Positions 1 through 12,700 of a DNA stretch of 64,000 nucleotides are shown here, in pieces. The DNA is from Dipteris shenzhenensis. Its lineage: Eukaryota; Polypodiophyta; Polypodiopsida; Gleicheniales. The stretch lies in the NCBI GenBank assembly GCA_047967505.1, contig CM106541.1; one strand, 5' to 3'. The notes beneath the pieces were generated by a model. The model made no database searches and had not been told where the DNA came from. It saw only the letters and a program-made list of their open reading frames with translations. A program made the position numbers and the translations under genes. The stretch's first letter is position 1. Every line of letters starts with the position of its first letter.

Positions 1-720
1 CAAATGATGCATATTCCCATGATTGATTTTGGATTCTGGTGCTTCATTCCATGTTACTCCCCATAGGAAATGGTTCTCCACTTATCACAGTGGAGAGATG
101 CATCTAGGAAATAACTATGCATGTGACATAGTGGGAGCAGGTGACATAAAGTTTTCTTTTGCAAATGGGTCTACATTTGTTTCGAAAAATGTGAGACATG
201 TGCCTAAGCTAACCAAGAGTCTCATTTCAACGGGTCAGCTAGATGGTTTTCAGATCATCTTTGGATTTCATAGTTGGAAAATTCAAAAAGGCTCTATGGT
301 TTTGGCAAGGGGTGCCAAGTGTGGGGCATTGTAACCCTTACATGTATCAGGGGTGTCTCATCATGTTGTAGCAATAACCGAGCAGCCAAGTACTTCTTTG
401 TGGCATTGCCAGTTGGGACACATGAGCCAGAATGGAATGAAACTCTTATGCCATTTGGGTTATGTACCGCATTTGAGTTTTTGTCACTTTGAATTTTGTG
501 AGGACTGTCTTTATGCGAAGCAGACTAAATCAACCCATAAAAGGAGGGTAAAGAAAAGATCGCAAAGCTTGATTTGGTGCATTTAGATGTATGTGGTCCC
601 ATGCCTATATGGTCATTAGAGACACATTTGGCAAAGTCTTTGCTTGGGACTCTTGTCATGTTTTGTGTAAGGTGGACAAAGAGAAAAGCTTTCACACCTC
701 TTGAAAATGTCCAATTGTAG
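1..720 (+). pseudogene. Ty1/copia gag-pol remnant (protease to start of integrase)
   Basis: One plus-strand frame from about 23 to 586 encodes the middle of a copia polyprotein: the aspartic-protease active site LDSGASFH at the left edge, then a pre-integrase region with the zinc-finger residues of LWHCQLGHMS...CEDC. An in-frame TAA at 332-334 interrupts it. After about 550 the frame shifts, and DLVHLDVCGPMP, the beginning of the integrase core, is readable to about 640. The closest relative within this window is the young copia element at 13136-19386, which shares the FHVTPH, HLGNNYAC and VRHVP blocks, so this is an older member of the same broad lineage. The 5' part lies outside the window. 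It is dead because of the stop and frameshift. Confidence 0.85.
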
Positions 721-3671
721 GAATGATCTCAAATATAGTGGTTGCTAAGAGTCACCCAATAGAATTAACGTCTGATGTCAACAAGATACTAAGATGGAAT
801 CTTGCTCTCCCTAGAGAAACGAGAAGTTTCATCTCCAACATTAGATGTGCATTGAATCATTAAGAAGGATTGTGTTATATGCCGTAGGTTGGTAAGGAAC
901 TAGTATTCTTTAGGTAACTATAGCCAATGGATTGAAGCTTGACTATTGTGGTCCTGAGAGACTAAAGCACTTGGCTCCAACTTGTGGGTTTTACGGGTCT
1001 ATAGACACTATCGATTGTTTAGTAAGAAATTAAAAAAAAGAAACGCTTTGAGGACTCGCAAGATCCATTAGGCTTCGCCAAGGTTCTATAGTTATTTGCA
1101 TGCTCTCACACTGACTGGAAAGCCACTACCTTTTTTTTTTTTAAACTATAAATTAAAACCGAAAGGTAAATTGGCATTAATTTTCCTTGCAAGATTTACG
1201 AATGATACCTGCAAAGTTTTGATGTCAACTTTCTAGGTTTTTTTTTTGCTTTATTTTTATAAACAGATCCAGTAGACGACAATCTCTTCACTGCTGGCAG
1301 GCATAAAGCCGGTTGGGCTAGCATAAAGCCCTTTTAACATGGAAACTTTTTTTTTCTACTTGCAAACCTACTTTTCTAGCAAACGGATTTCTAGATAGCA
1401 TTTTTTTTAAAGGCAACGGGTTTAACAGTTAACAGGCGAATCGGCTTTTCTGGCAAACGGCTCTTGGGATAGTACTTTGTTTTTTTCAGGCAATGTCTTC
1501 AGCAAGAGCAGGCTCATCCTCAACTTCTAAATCTTGCGAGGCACATTCATTTTCAGGATCTCATTGCAAATAAATGGAAGATGCTCAAGAGCCACCACAT
1601 ATCGCCTTAGTTTCGCAAACACGTTGCTAAAAAATCTTGCAAAGCATGCATCTACTTTCCAAGGATTAAAATGCACATGCATGTCACGTACTAATCCAAG
1701 ATCAGAATTTGAGAGTCAATTGAACTAGGGCGCTTGAACGATGATTGTTTACTTATGATAATCTAATGGAGGAATAGATGTGTTGAAGGTTCTCACCTTG
1801 ATTCTTGATTTACAAGATTCTTCTTGACTAAAACAAACACATGAATTTGCTAGTGCCTTACTCACTCACAAACAAACATGCGAGAGCGACCGAAAAGCTT
1901 GAAGTGACTTGAAGACTTGTAGCTGGAGGAAGCCAAGGCAATCATTATAGGTAGAGCTCAAGCATGGAGGGAGAGTGGAGCCCTCGAATTGATTTATAGC
2001 CATGTTGGAGGGAGGTAAAAAGCACACACAAGCTAAAAGCTAAAAAGCCAATAGCCACACACAAGCTAAAAGCTGAAAAGCCAATAAGTAGAGGTTAAGA
2101 ATTTTAGAAATTCCTAATAAAAATTCCTAAAAATCTAAGAATAATCACAAAACTCCCACTCAAGTCAATCCTAAAGCACTGTCTCTAGGAGAGCTAGTGC
2201 TAAAAATAGGAGCAAATCCTCTGATCTATTTTATGATACAACTTATTTTTATAGAGGTAGAAATGATGTGTTGACTACCTTGACAATGTGTTGTGTGAAA
2301 AATCCCTCCCTCTCGCTTTTGTTTTGTGATACAAGTTTCTTATCTTTGTAAGGAAATGAAAAAATATTAATTGTACACATTGTAAAATTTTTAGAGATCC
2401 AACAGTTAGATTTCAATATTAAATGAAGGATATAATATGCCCTTTAGTTATGAAGTGCAATTTAAGAAGGGGTGATAGCTGTCTAATTCCATCTCTACTT
2501 TACATATTTGCTTGCAAGTAATTGCCACTATTTACATGTGTTTTTCACTCAAAATTAGACTCCCAAGGTGTACCCCTACAAATTAGAGTTCCAATATGTC
2601 CCGCCATATGTCCCTATTAAATTAGAGTTCCAATATATCCTCCTTCAAAACAAATAATTATTATTCCCTACTGACCCCATTAATTACTAGAGAGGGGGGT
2701 GGGGAGAGAGAGGGAGAGAGAAGAGAGGGGTGGAGAGGGAGAGAATGATTTATGTGAGGGGGAGGTAGGTGCTTTTTTCATTGCAAAGTTCTAGATTTTG
2801 GAGTATATTACGGCTAAAATAATGGAGAGATTTATAAAAGTTTTCTATTGGGAATGATATTCACTTTTCATCACAAGTTTCCCATCTTCACCTTTGCAAT
2901 TCCATATGAGTAACAACGTCTTGTTGCAACTTGTTGCCAAAAAACATAGTACGATCAAGGAACAAGAATCACAGGATGAACATTATTGAATTGCAAGTTA
3001 TAAAACCATTCAAGTAGAATGCCATCATGGCCATCGAGAACATTGTTTCCATGACAAATGGAAACAAAAGAGCTGTAGTGAAGAGCAAACTTTTGATTGG
3101 GTGAATTGGTGTGATCATCCACATGATGGACTTGAGTGCTTCAAGAGATGCATTTTTGGGATGCTTTCTTTGTGGTGCTAGGCATGACTAAACACTAGGG
3201 TGGAAATTGGCAACAGAGTTGGGGAAAAGAGAGCCTGAGTTTGTTATCCAACTAGCCTGATTGACATTCAATAGGCCATTAGATTTAGACTTTTAGTTAT
3301 ATTGCTATTCAATATTTGGTTTTGAATTCAAATTTGTTGGTATAATTGATGGTCAGAGTTGTCCCCATGGATTGAATTTTCTGATCAAAAGCTTGAGCAA
3401 TCACCAGTACCCATTGATGCCTCACATGTTGCCAATGAATCCTCCACAACATAGTATAGTCCCCATGAACAACCTGTTGCATTGACACTTTTTAGAAAAG
3501 GCTTTTGGTTCCCTCATTGCCAAGGGGTGCCTTGGTCCACCCCTTGAACTCCCTAGAATTGTTGCGGATTTTCGTGAGGAGTTGCCTTTATTGCAAAAAG
3601 CGGAGCTAGTTGGCTAGTTTGTCCATGTGGACATGCTGTAGTGTTGATCTGGCTCGAAATCCCCAGACTTG
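721..3671. other. No gene recognised; AT-rich with small local repeats
   Basis: No coding region with family similarity or sustained open frame is visible. The stretch holds T-runs around 1130 and 1240, an approximate local duplication (ctttctRgcaaacgg-type blocks at about 1370 and 1445), a GA-rich purine tract near 2689-2748 and short direct repeats around 2550-2640 built on 'aaattagagttccaatat'. It is probably decayed transposon sequence, but no termini can be assigned. Confidence 0.5.
2021..2085. repeat. Two-copy tandem repeat, about 33 bp
   Basis: The block beginning 'cacacacaagctaaaagct' occurs at 2021-2052 and again at 2053-2085 with one insertion and one substitution. No coding potential is seen. 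Confidence 0.75.
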
Positions 3672-3798
3672 GTGAGGATCATCGATGCATTGGGACCATC
3701 CCTTAACGTCGATGGTGAGGATCGTCGATGCATAGGGATCATCTCTTAGCACCGATCGTGAGGATCGTCAATGCATAGGGACCGTCTCTTAGCGCTTT
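3672..3798. repeat. Three-copy 43-bp tandem repeat
   Basis: Units begin with 'gtgaggatc' at 3672, 3715 and 3758, giving an exact 43-bp period. Each contains 'gatgcat', 'gggaYc' and 'cttaRc' blocks. The copies differ by a few substitutions, mainly transitions. The third copy runs into unrelated sequence after about 3798. Confidence 0.85.
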
Positions 3799-4941
3799 TT
3801 CTTGCTTATAGTTGCCTCGGTAAACTTAGGGTGTTTATGGACCACCCTACCATGGGCATGCCCACGGATTATGGATGGGCGAGATTGCCCATCCACGGCC
3901 CAGATGCATGCAATGCACCATGGGCAGGCATTGGTGGGTGTAGTCTATATATACCATTAGAGGCCACCCCCGTAGCCCTGCTTGCAAGGATGCATGCCCT
4001 CTTGTGTAGGGTGTTGTCAAATAGCTTGTCCCTATCCCCATACCCTATTGAAACCCCCTGCTTGTGATGGGTAGATTGTACATGGAGATTGTGCACCCCT
4101 TGCCTGTAACAAGCAGATTGTGCGTGGAGACTATGGCAGCAAATCTGTGGTGGAGCCGAGGGTGGCAGCATTGATGATGGACGTCGAAGGAGGTCTGGGA
4201 TGTACCATAGAGCACCCTCTAGATCATGTTTCAGAGATGGAGCTGCAGGGGAAGGCGCCACCAATCAGTTACTATGGGGATGGCCCCATTAAATGCCATC
4301 CCTTGTTGGGAAGTTGCCTCCTAGTAGTTGGCAACTTCCTAATGGTTATATATATTGAACGCTTGATGCTTGTGCCCTGTGTCATATCAATACATGGCTG
4401 CCATGAGGTTTCATGGAAAACCTGGAAATTATATCCATTTTTCATTCACCTATAAAAAATGTTTTCTCAATTACGGTGCAAAATTTTAGGCAATTTATTA
4501 GCACTACCTCCTTAGAGGGAGTGCTCTAGTGGAGGATTGAAAATATATTGTGAATTTCCAAGTGGAATTTTTGAAAAGTAAAAAAGTTGTGTTAAGAATT
4601 GCCATTTATGAGATCATCCTACAAAAAGTGTTTTTTAATAGTCCAACTTTGGTTTTGCATCAAAAGGGCTTGCTTTACTCTTACACTGGAGGCACTACCG
4701 CACTTTTGGAGGGAGAGAGAGAGGGGGGACAATAGCCTTCATAAACAATTCAATGGATCATACTTGGACCAATCACCTTGAAATAAAATAAAAAGTCTTT
4801 AAAAATACCTATTTTCCTTCTTTGGCTTGCCACAGGTGGAGGCCTAAGTAAACCCGATGGGGCTCCTGAAAGCTCATTTTCTGCTGGGATTGGAGACACT
4901 TGGTAGAAATCTAGAGATCTCCTCTCTCTCCACATTTTTAG

Positions 4942-4943
<2 letters not shown>
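3799..4943. other. Non-genic stretch with two TATA-like runs, possibly LTR-derived
   Basis: No gene is recognised. Short open frames exist on both strands but have no family features. TATA-like runs occur at about 3947-3957 ('tctatatatacc') and 4347-4357 ('gttatatatatt'), each followed by moderately GC-rich sequence, as in LTR promoter regions. No matching second LTR, primer-binding site or target duplication was found, so the LTR reading is a guess. Confidence 0.3.

Positions 4944-4983
<40 letters not shown>
4944..4983. repeat. (CT)n microsatellite
   Basis: An uninterrupted run of about 20 CT dinucleotides. It lies roughly 260 bp upstream of the candidate TATA box of the transporter gene. 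Plant promoters often carry pyrimidine patches, so a regulatory role is possible but unproven. Confidence 0.95.
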
Positions 4984-4986
<3 letters not shown>

Positions 4987-5206
4987 CCCTCCCTCCGAGT
5001 CTGGACTCCCTCTCTTCCTTTCTCTGTCTTTCTTCCTCCCGCCCCCGTCCCCGCCAGTGAGGACTCCCACTCTTCATTTCTCTCTCTTTCTTCCTCCTCT
5101 TGGCAGGCCTATTGAATGATACATATCATTCATCTTGTTTCTATTCGACCATTTCTCGAGGACTTTACTCGTTGAAAAGTCCTCCCCTGGCCCTTAAAAG
5201 TTTCCC

Positions 5207-5216
5207 CTATAAATGA
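5207..5216 (+). promoter_or_regulatory. Candidate TATA box for the transporter gene
   Basis: 'cctataaatg' matches a plant TATA box. About 30-40 bp downstream is pyrimidine-rich sequence suited to a transcription start, and an inverted CCAAT ('attgg') lies near 5247. The first coding exon begins at 6594, so use of this box would imply a leader of over 1 kb or an unseen 5' UTR intron. This is inference from motif and position only. Confidence 0.3.
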
Positions 5217-6593
5217 TCGATGAATTCATACTGTCAGCTCTACTGATTGGCCACACTCTTTTGCTAACAGAAGCACTTCAACTCCTCCTGACTCAGTCCC
5301 TGGCAGTGGCAGCATCCATTTTAGCTCATTCATAAATTACAGGCGACCAGCAGAGCAGCAGAGATACTCCTGGAGAGGGTGGACTGGAAAGTTGGGAACA
5401 GTGAATGGAAAAGTGGACGTGAATTTTTGCTGCACCTGCGACAGCTCTTAGGACACAACTCTGGTCTCAAAAATCCAGCAGTAATTGGTGAGATCACCAT
5501 CGTGAGTTACCTTGGCTTTGCTGGACATCAGTCTTCGTCCAAGATCTGGACCTGCAAATCTGCAGAGCTCCTCTTAGAATGACTCACATCGTGAGCTGGC
5601 ACTGCCGTGATCGCTGCCACCTATCTGCATTCTCGCCGCTCAGAAATTATCTGTAGCTATGGCTTTGGTGGGCAGCTCACAGCTTCTTCTCCAGCTGCAC
5701 CGGATGTCCAGCCCCATGGACATTGATCCTTGACCATCCTCGAAGACGTTGGCAGCTCAGAATTCCCCCCAGCGATTGAAGCTGCGATAATCTTCTCTCC
5801 ATAGCTGTCTCATTGACTCATTCCTTCCTTGTGAAAGAAAATTCTACCGCTGCTCGCATTGCAGCCCGCTCTGCACATTTTTCCCCGCTTGTACACTATC
5901 GAGACATCCCTCGATCTTTTATCCGTTTGCTTCGTATTGGGTCATGATCTCTCTGTTCACGTACCCACTATCGCGAGACGCGAGCGCTGTTTTCCTCACT
6001 TCACCACTTTTGCCCCTCTCCTCCCTTCCCCCAGCTACTACCTGGCCGAATATAGACTCCAATGTAAAGCGGAGGAAAGTGGGTGTTCATCTTTGCTTTC
6101 GAAGAATTGGAAATCGCAAAGATATGCGGGCTCATCTGCTACAAAAGCCAGCTTTGGTAACGCCGCAATGTATTGCACCTGCCATGAGCGCACCTTGAGC
6201 AAATTGATCTCGCTGATGTAGCCCCGCTTCGTGTCGCATCAATTTGCTTGAGACAGCTTAGGTTGGATTCAGAGGTACTCAGCTTCTACTTGTCACCGCA
6301 AAGCGGGCGTCAATGAAGCTCGATGCAGAATGTGTGGGTCGATTCTTGCCATATCACATGAAATTGTCGTGCAATGGAACAGATCTTACATTGTTGCCCA
6401 CCTTACGTGTTCTACTGAAATAGCGCAGTTACACACGAACTAGATTCGGGGGTAACACTACTGAGGCAGGAAAGCCATTCATTCAGAGCGCTCTCCCAAC
6501 GTAAGCACGCTTTCTTAGGCCAGTTTACGGGAGCAAGGACATAGACAGATACCTACAGGTTGTAGCTGTGAAGAGCTTCCAGACCACTGAAAC
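5217..6593 (+). other. Presumed upstream/leader region of the transporter gene
   Basis: No convincing coding region is present. Two overlapping open frames at about 5859-6221 lack family features and look like chance. The sequence is less AT-rich than its surroundings and carries no recognisable transposon protein, which suits a promoter, 5' UTR or UTR intron of the gene starting at 6594. An in-frame TGA sits two codons before that start. Confidence 0.35.
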
Positions 6594-6718
6594 ATGCAGA
6601 TCAAGGGCCCTTTTCAAGTAGAAAGGGACTCTGAAATGGGGAAGCTGCACCTCCCTGTACAGCAGGATACTATGAAGGCATATTCATCTCCCGAAATTCA
6701 GAGCAGTCATATACTCAG
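6594..6718 (+). CDS. Transporter exon 1 (residues 1-41, N-terminal tail)
   Basis: The ATG at 6594 follows an in-frame TGA (6588-6590), so this start is forced if the exon is real. The frame stays open for 41 codons to a donor CAG|GTATAT. It ends with two bases (AG) of a split codon, and the next exon begins with T, giving serine 42 and the correct phase for the conserved region. The encoded tail is hydrophilic and would face the cytosol. N-terminal tails vary in this family, so support comes from phase and splice signals, not similarity. Confidence 0.6.
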
Positions 6719-9700
6719 GTATATATATACGTCTAAATACACTGAATAAATAAATGGCCCTCAAACTAGTCTTTTGAACCCGATTATTGTTGTCGATAAA
6801 TGTTTACTGATGGAGGAGGTTGCAGTAGATATCACAGGACTCAATTTCCGCTGCACTAGGGACTACTGGAATCCATTATTTAACGCCATTGCAGTTCCAA
6901 ATCAAAATTTTAGTAGGGAGGACATGGTTTGTTTTGTTTCACAAAACTTGTACACAGTTAACTTTTAGGTCGTTAACTACCTTGTATACCGTTTATCTTA
7001 GCGATATGAAATGTTAGTACTGTGGAAATAAATCTATCTACACACACACACAAACAACACACTTTTTTTGTGAAAATACAAACAACACACACGTTTTTTG
7101 TGGAACAAATTTTGCATTACACATACACACTTTTTTTTTTTTTGGGTGAATCACACACACACACACACACATGCATCTATACATTTATACATATACTATA
7201 CACAGAGACATGCTGATGTATACAAACATACATCTGTTTATGTGTACGCATATATATACATATACATGTACAGATATATGTGTGTGTTTTTGGAGATCTG
7301 AGATGGCCTTTAGCAGTATTATTTGAACTGTGACCAGTTTATTTTGAAATAGATAGCTTGACGTGTTTTTTTTGCATTCCCTAAGTCTCTCTAAAATGTT
7401 CATGGGGCTGTCTTGTCATTAGGAAAGGAACTATTTTTTCCATATTTTGTGGCTCTGAGCAGGCACATTTATTGCATTTCTTATATTGATCCATGGGTCT
7501 GACTCACTTGTTTGGAACAGTCTATCTGCAGCAGTGTCTTATGGAGTTGCTTCTATGGCAATGGTTTTTATTAACAAGGCAGTTCTAATGCAATACCCAC
7601 ACTCCATGACCGTGTTGATTCTCCAGGTCTGATGTAATTTCCATTTTGTTAAAGATATAGGCATAACTCTTTTCACTCGTGGAAATTAGTGCTATCTGCT
7701 AGAGCAGTGTGAGTCAGTCTGTAAACTTGAGGTTAAGTTTCAATTTCAAGAGTCTAAGCCGAGTCTGTTCTGGCAGCAACTTGTTACAGCCATATTGATA
7801 CACCTTGGGAGGGGGTTTCACCTAATCATTGCCCGTCCAATGGATATAAAGACATCAAAGAGGCTCCTTCCACTCTCACTCTTCTACAATGCAAATGTTG
7901 CTTTTGCTTTAGCAAGCCTGAAAGGAGTCAATATACCTATGTATATTGCTCTGAAACGATTGACACCATTGGCTGTGCTTGTCACTGGGTTTTTCTTTGG
8001 CAAGGCTAAGCCGTCCTCTCAGGTATGCATTTCACTGTTGCTTTCCATCTTGCTTGGCATTCAAGGGTTATGTGTGACTGGGAGATACATACTTATATTT
8101 TAAAGGGCCAAAGAGATCTGCAGATGAGTCTGTTCAATTGCAGAAGATATCTACACAAAAAAGGGCAGCAATGGTTTAAAAAAGAAAAAAAGCTGCAAGT
8201 GTATATCATCTAACATCTGGGGTGACTAGATTTCCCTTAATAAAGAGCAACTATCTGTCCGAACCTGTAGCAAAGCTCAAGCCTCTCTTTGAGGGGAGGA
8301 GATCTCTGCTTGAATGAGATGGAGGTGTGCTATCCCTGGATGGGCTGTTTGTAGTCAACCTGCCTCTCCGTGTATAGTACTTCTCCTTCTGTGGCAGAGC
8401 AACAAGCTTAGTCAAAGGGGGAACTTTCATGATCTGATGATCTACCACAACATCTGAGATGAAAAGAGGATTGGATGTGACTCTCTGTGGTGAATCAGCT
8501 CTTTTTGTCAGAAGCCCCTAGCACGCGGCCTCCAGAGCTTTGGCTTAGTGGTTTGAGCATTGGACTACCAATCCTCAGGTCACGTGTTCAACCTAACACT
8601 GTCATGCTGTTTCTTCAAGGAGAGCTCAGCAGCACTACACCCACTGTATAGTAGCTAGTCTCTGCTATGCTTGATGGGAGTTTATGCCTTGTGATAGTCA
8701 TGAGGTTGAAACTACGTTATGTGTTGTGAAATTGTAGTCTTCTCAAGCAGTTGTAGCTTGAATGAACTACTTTATGACTAGCCTTCTCCTCTACTGCAAG
8801 CCTTTGTCATGACTGAGTCTGCCCTTCACCTACAGAGTTGCTGACAGAACGTAGTATGAAGATGGTACATCCCCACCAGGATGTAACCAGCTATGGGTTC
8901 TCGCAAACCCTAAGCTGAGACCTGGGGAATCAGCGTGGGGTCTAGCTAAGGGTCAGGACTAACCTAGGGCTAAGACCTAACGAGCAGAAGAGGTCTAGAA
9001 GAGCTAGCCAAGCTTCAGGTGTGGCTAAACTGATGGCTAAAGCCAGATAAAGCAGGATGCCTAGCCTATAAGAGAGGCTGGGGGCTCAGTTGACCATGAC
9101 CTGCTGGCCAGAGGGCAGCAGCTAGCTTAAAGGGCTTGTGGTATGGGACGCAAGTCTGGAGCCTGAGGCTGGCTGGCTCTCTCTAGGTGGTTAGACCTCT
9201 AGCTCAGGGTGGCTCAGATGAGCCTATGGCTGGGAGGTGAGCTGCTAGCTTCAACCCTTAAGGGTTGGCTGCGGGTGCGTCCTGTGATATGTATTGTGTG
9301 ATCTGGTTTAGAGGACGGTCCAGGATACCTCACCAGGGTCTAGGCTTAACCAGACCTGGCTTGAGGGTTGTTACAGTTGGTATCAGAGCCTCTCTAAACC
9401 TTGATGATCTCTAGCCTCATACTGGGAAAGCGTTGCTGAACTGCGAATCTGAGAAGACTCCTTGTCAGACGAGATTCCTCAACTATGAGCCTAGGATAAA
9501 GGGAACATTGTGATGAGGTATGTTAATACCTAAATAGAATCCTAGATTATGGTTGTGACTTGCCTTGTGGCTGATGGATTTCCCAATAAGTGGTATGAGT
9601 TATGATGTAGAACTCCCGGTTGTGAGGGAGGGGATTCCTAGCAGGTGATTTGAGGCGCCCTCTCGTATTTCCTCGTGCAAGACTAACTGAGAGAAACTGT

Positions 9701-12700
9701 GGACTTCTACCTGAATACGGAGACTTTAAGGGTAGATTATGTGTTCAGCCTACTTGCAAACATGTCTGCAGGAGGACTGACACACCCCAACACTCTTGAA
9801 ACCTCTGATCTACAAGCAAACACAAGAACACACCAAACGTTAGGAATCTGAGCAGGCTGCTCACCACCCAACCATGACATCTATGGGATGCGATCCCGAA
9901 TTAGGAGATATCCCCTCCGAGCCACGAGCTGAGCTACTGGCACGAACTCCCAACTAGATCCTAACCAGCCTGGTGTCCCATACCACCAGGCGGCGCCTAG
10001 AGGCTTGGGATCTACTGCTGGGCCTTGGGCTACGCTAAGATGCAGGCGCGCGTCCGCGACTCAATCCAGGATCAGACCTAGCACCTGGGAACGAGACTTG
10101 CTCCCATCGGCTTTCTAAGAACTGAACCTCTGGGTCCCTTATATGGACTCGGGCCCAATGCTCCAAAAATAGCGAAGACCTCTAACTGGTTCGTACCCTT
10201 GCCACTCAACCCAAGAATCAAGCCTGCCTAGCCCTAAGCCTCCCCAGGCTACCTAAGCTAGTCTTGTGTACCCCGATACACGTCAGCAGATACCAATCCG
10301 TGCACATGACATACTTCCCCTCCTCTAAGAACTCACTCTTGAGTTCACTAGAAAACCCGGGAATGTCCTCTGGAGGTTCGATAATGTCTCCCATGTTGCA
10401 TCCTCCTCAACACGATCCTTCCACTTGATCTTGTATTCCGTGATAGTTCTATTACGAATCTGTCTTTCATGAAATTCAAGAATACTCTCAGGTTCGTGTG
10501 GAATAAAAGTCAAATCTGTAACTTCTATTATTTCTTGAGGAGAAACAAGTTGATCATCCGTACCCAATAACTCTTTCAGTCTACTGACATGAAACACTGG
10601 ATGTACTTTAACATCAGGAGGCAATTCGAGTTAATATGCAATTGGTCCAATTCATTTAATAATCTTAAAAGGACCACAATATCTGGGGGAACCAAACCAG
10701 TACTTAGGCTCTTGGATTCCTTGGGAATACGTAAGTATACCATCGTTCCTTCAGAGTACTCTCTAGGTAAACGATGTCGATTAGCATAAATCTATCCCGA
10801 TCTTGGGCACTTCTAATAGACTCCTTGGCAAACTGCAACATTTCTTGCATGTCTTGCAAGAATGTCCTTGCAGCGTCAATTTGAATTCCCTTGAACCCAA
10901 CCATAACTGGTGACTTAGGTTGAAACCCGTACATAAGCATAAAGGGATTGTACCCAGTACTTGAATGCTTTGCACTGTTATAAGCAAATTCTATCATGGG
11001 GAGATAATCTTCCCATGAAGACTGTCTCTTAGAAACATATGCCCGAAGCATATCTTCAACCAATTGGTTGACCTTCTCTATACTGCCATCAGATTGTGCA
11101 TGATCTGAGGAACTCATACTCAGAGTAGTTTCTAACTTTTCAAAAACAAGTGTCCAGAGGTTACTTGTAAACTTTGGGTCCTTATCACTGACTATGTCAA
11201 AAGGCAAACCATATAACTTAAACAAGTGGTCCACAAACTTGTGAGCCAACTGAACAGCTGATATGGTCGATCTAGTAGGTAAGAATCTAGCCATTTTTGT
11301 CAGACGGTCCACTATGACCCAAATGGAGTCAAGACCCTTGCACGTTCTAAGCAAACCGGTAATGAAATCCATGGAAATACTTTCCCATTTATTACCCGGA
11401 ATTTGCAATGGCTGTAATAAACACCTTAGTAACTTGACAAACCCGGCAACCTACCACCTAGTTTTCAATAAATGCACGCATCTTAGGCCAATAAAAGGTA
11501 TGTTTCACAAGAGACAGGGTCCGATGTATACCTAGATGTCTAGCACTAGGAGCATCATGACACTCCTAGAGAATCATGGATCGAAGATCCGAAACATCTG
11601 GAACAGATATCTTTCCATTCCGGAACAGCAAGCCATTCCTAATCATCCACTGACCTCCCGCCGCCTGTACCATAAGTTGCACAATCCCTGAGTCTTGGTC
11701 AACCATGGAGCTCCCATCCTGGACCTTCTGCCAATAAGAACTGAAATGACTATGGACTCGACTTAAGACATCCGCCACACTATTCATGGAACCCTTTTGA
11801 TAACGTATTTCAAAATCAAAATCTTGCATTAACTCTGCCCATCTAGCCTTTCGTCACCTCAATTCAGACCCATCACACATACTTGATTGACTAATGATGT
11901 GTCAAGACAAGAAACTTCGAACCATACAAGTAGCGTCGCCAAACCTTTAGAGCATACACAACTGCATATAGTTCTTTTTCTAGCGTGGGCCGATGATATT
12001 GGGTGTCGTCTAGCTTTTTACTGTCAAAAGCTACAGGCCTGCCCTCTTGGAATAAAGCTGCCCCAATCGCAAAATCACTCACATCGGCCTCTAAAACATA
12101 AGGTTGGGTAGGATTGGGTAATGCAAGAACATGAGCTTCCTTGATAGTTAGCTTCAAGGTTTCAAAAGCCGTGTTCAATGCATCATTCCAAGAGATCAGC
12201 TGGGTAGACTTGCGTCCACGACCTTTCAATATGTTGGTCAAGGGTGCCGTGATGTTTGAATAATCATGCACAGACTTTCGTAGAAACATCGTGAATCCTA
12301 GGAAAGAACGAAGTTATTTCACTATCTGAGGGATAGGCCAATGCAAAACCTTCTGGATACGATCTAGATCAATGCTAATACCTTCAGAAGAAATCTTGTG
12401 TCCTAAGTAAATGATCTCCTTCTTAAAAATGTCACATTTACTCATCTTAGCATAGAGCTTATGGTGTCTTAGAATAACTAAGACAATCCGGAGGTGTCCA
12501 ATGTGATCCTCTAGCGTTCGGCTATATACCAAGATGTCATCTAAGAACACGACAACGAATTTGCCCAAAAAATCTCGAAACAAATCGTTCATCATTTGCT
12601 GGAAGGTAGCAGGAGCATTGGTCAGACTAAAAGGTGATACGAGAAACTCGTAGTGGCCATACCTAGTTCCGAATGCGTTCTATCTATGTGTTTAGCATTC

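Noticed and set aside
3869-4264. A 131-codon minus-strand frame
   Set aside because: Repetitive 'YRQGVHNLHVQS/HKQGV' pattern from local DNA repeats, no domain, and overlapping frames on the other strand.
5859-6221. A 120-codon frame upstream of the transporter as the gene's first exon
   Set aside because: No compatible donor site joins it in phase to 7521. The exon at 6594-6718 fits start, donor and phase.
7022-7403. Small CA/TA-rich frames in intron 1
   Set aside because: Simple-repeat artefacts inside a spliced intron.
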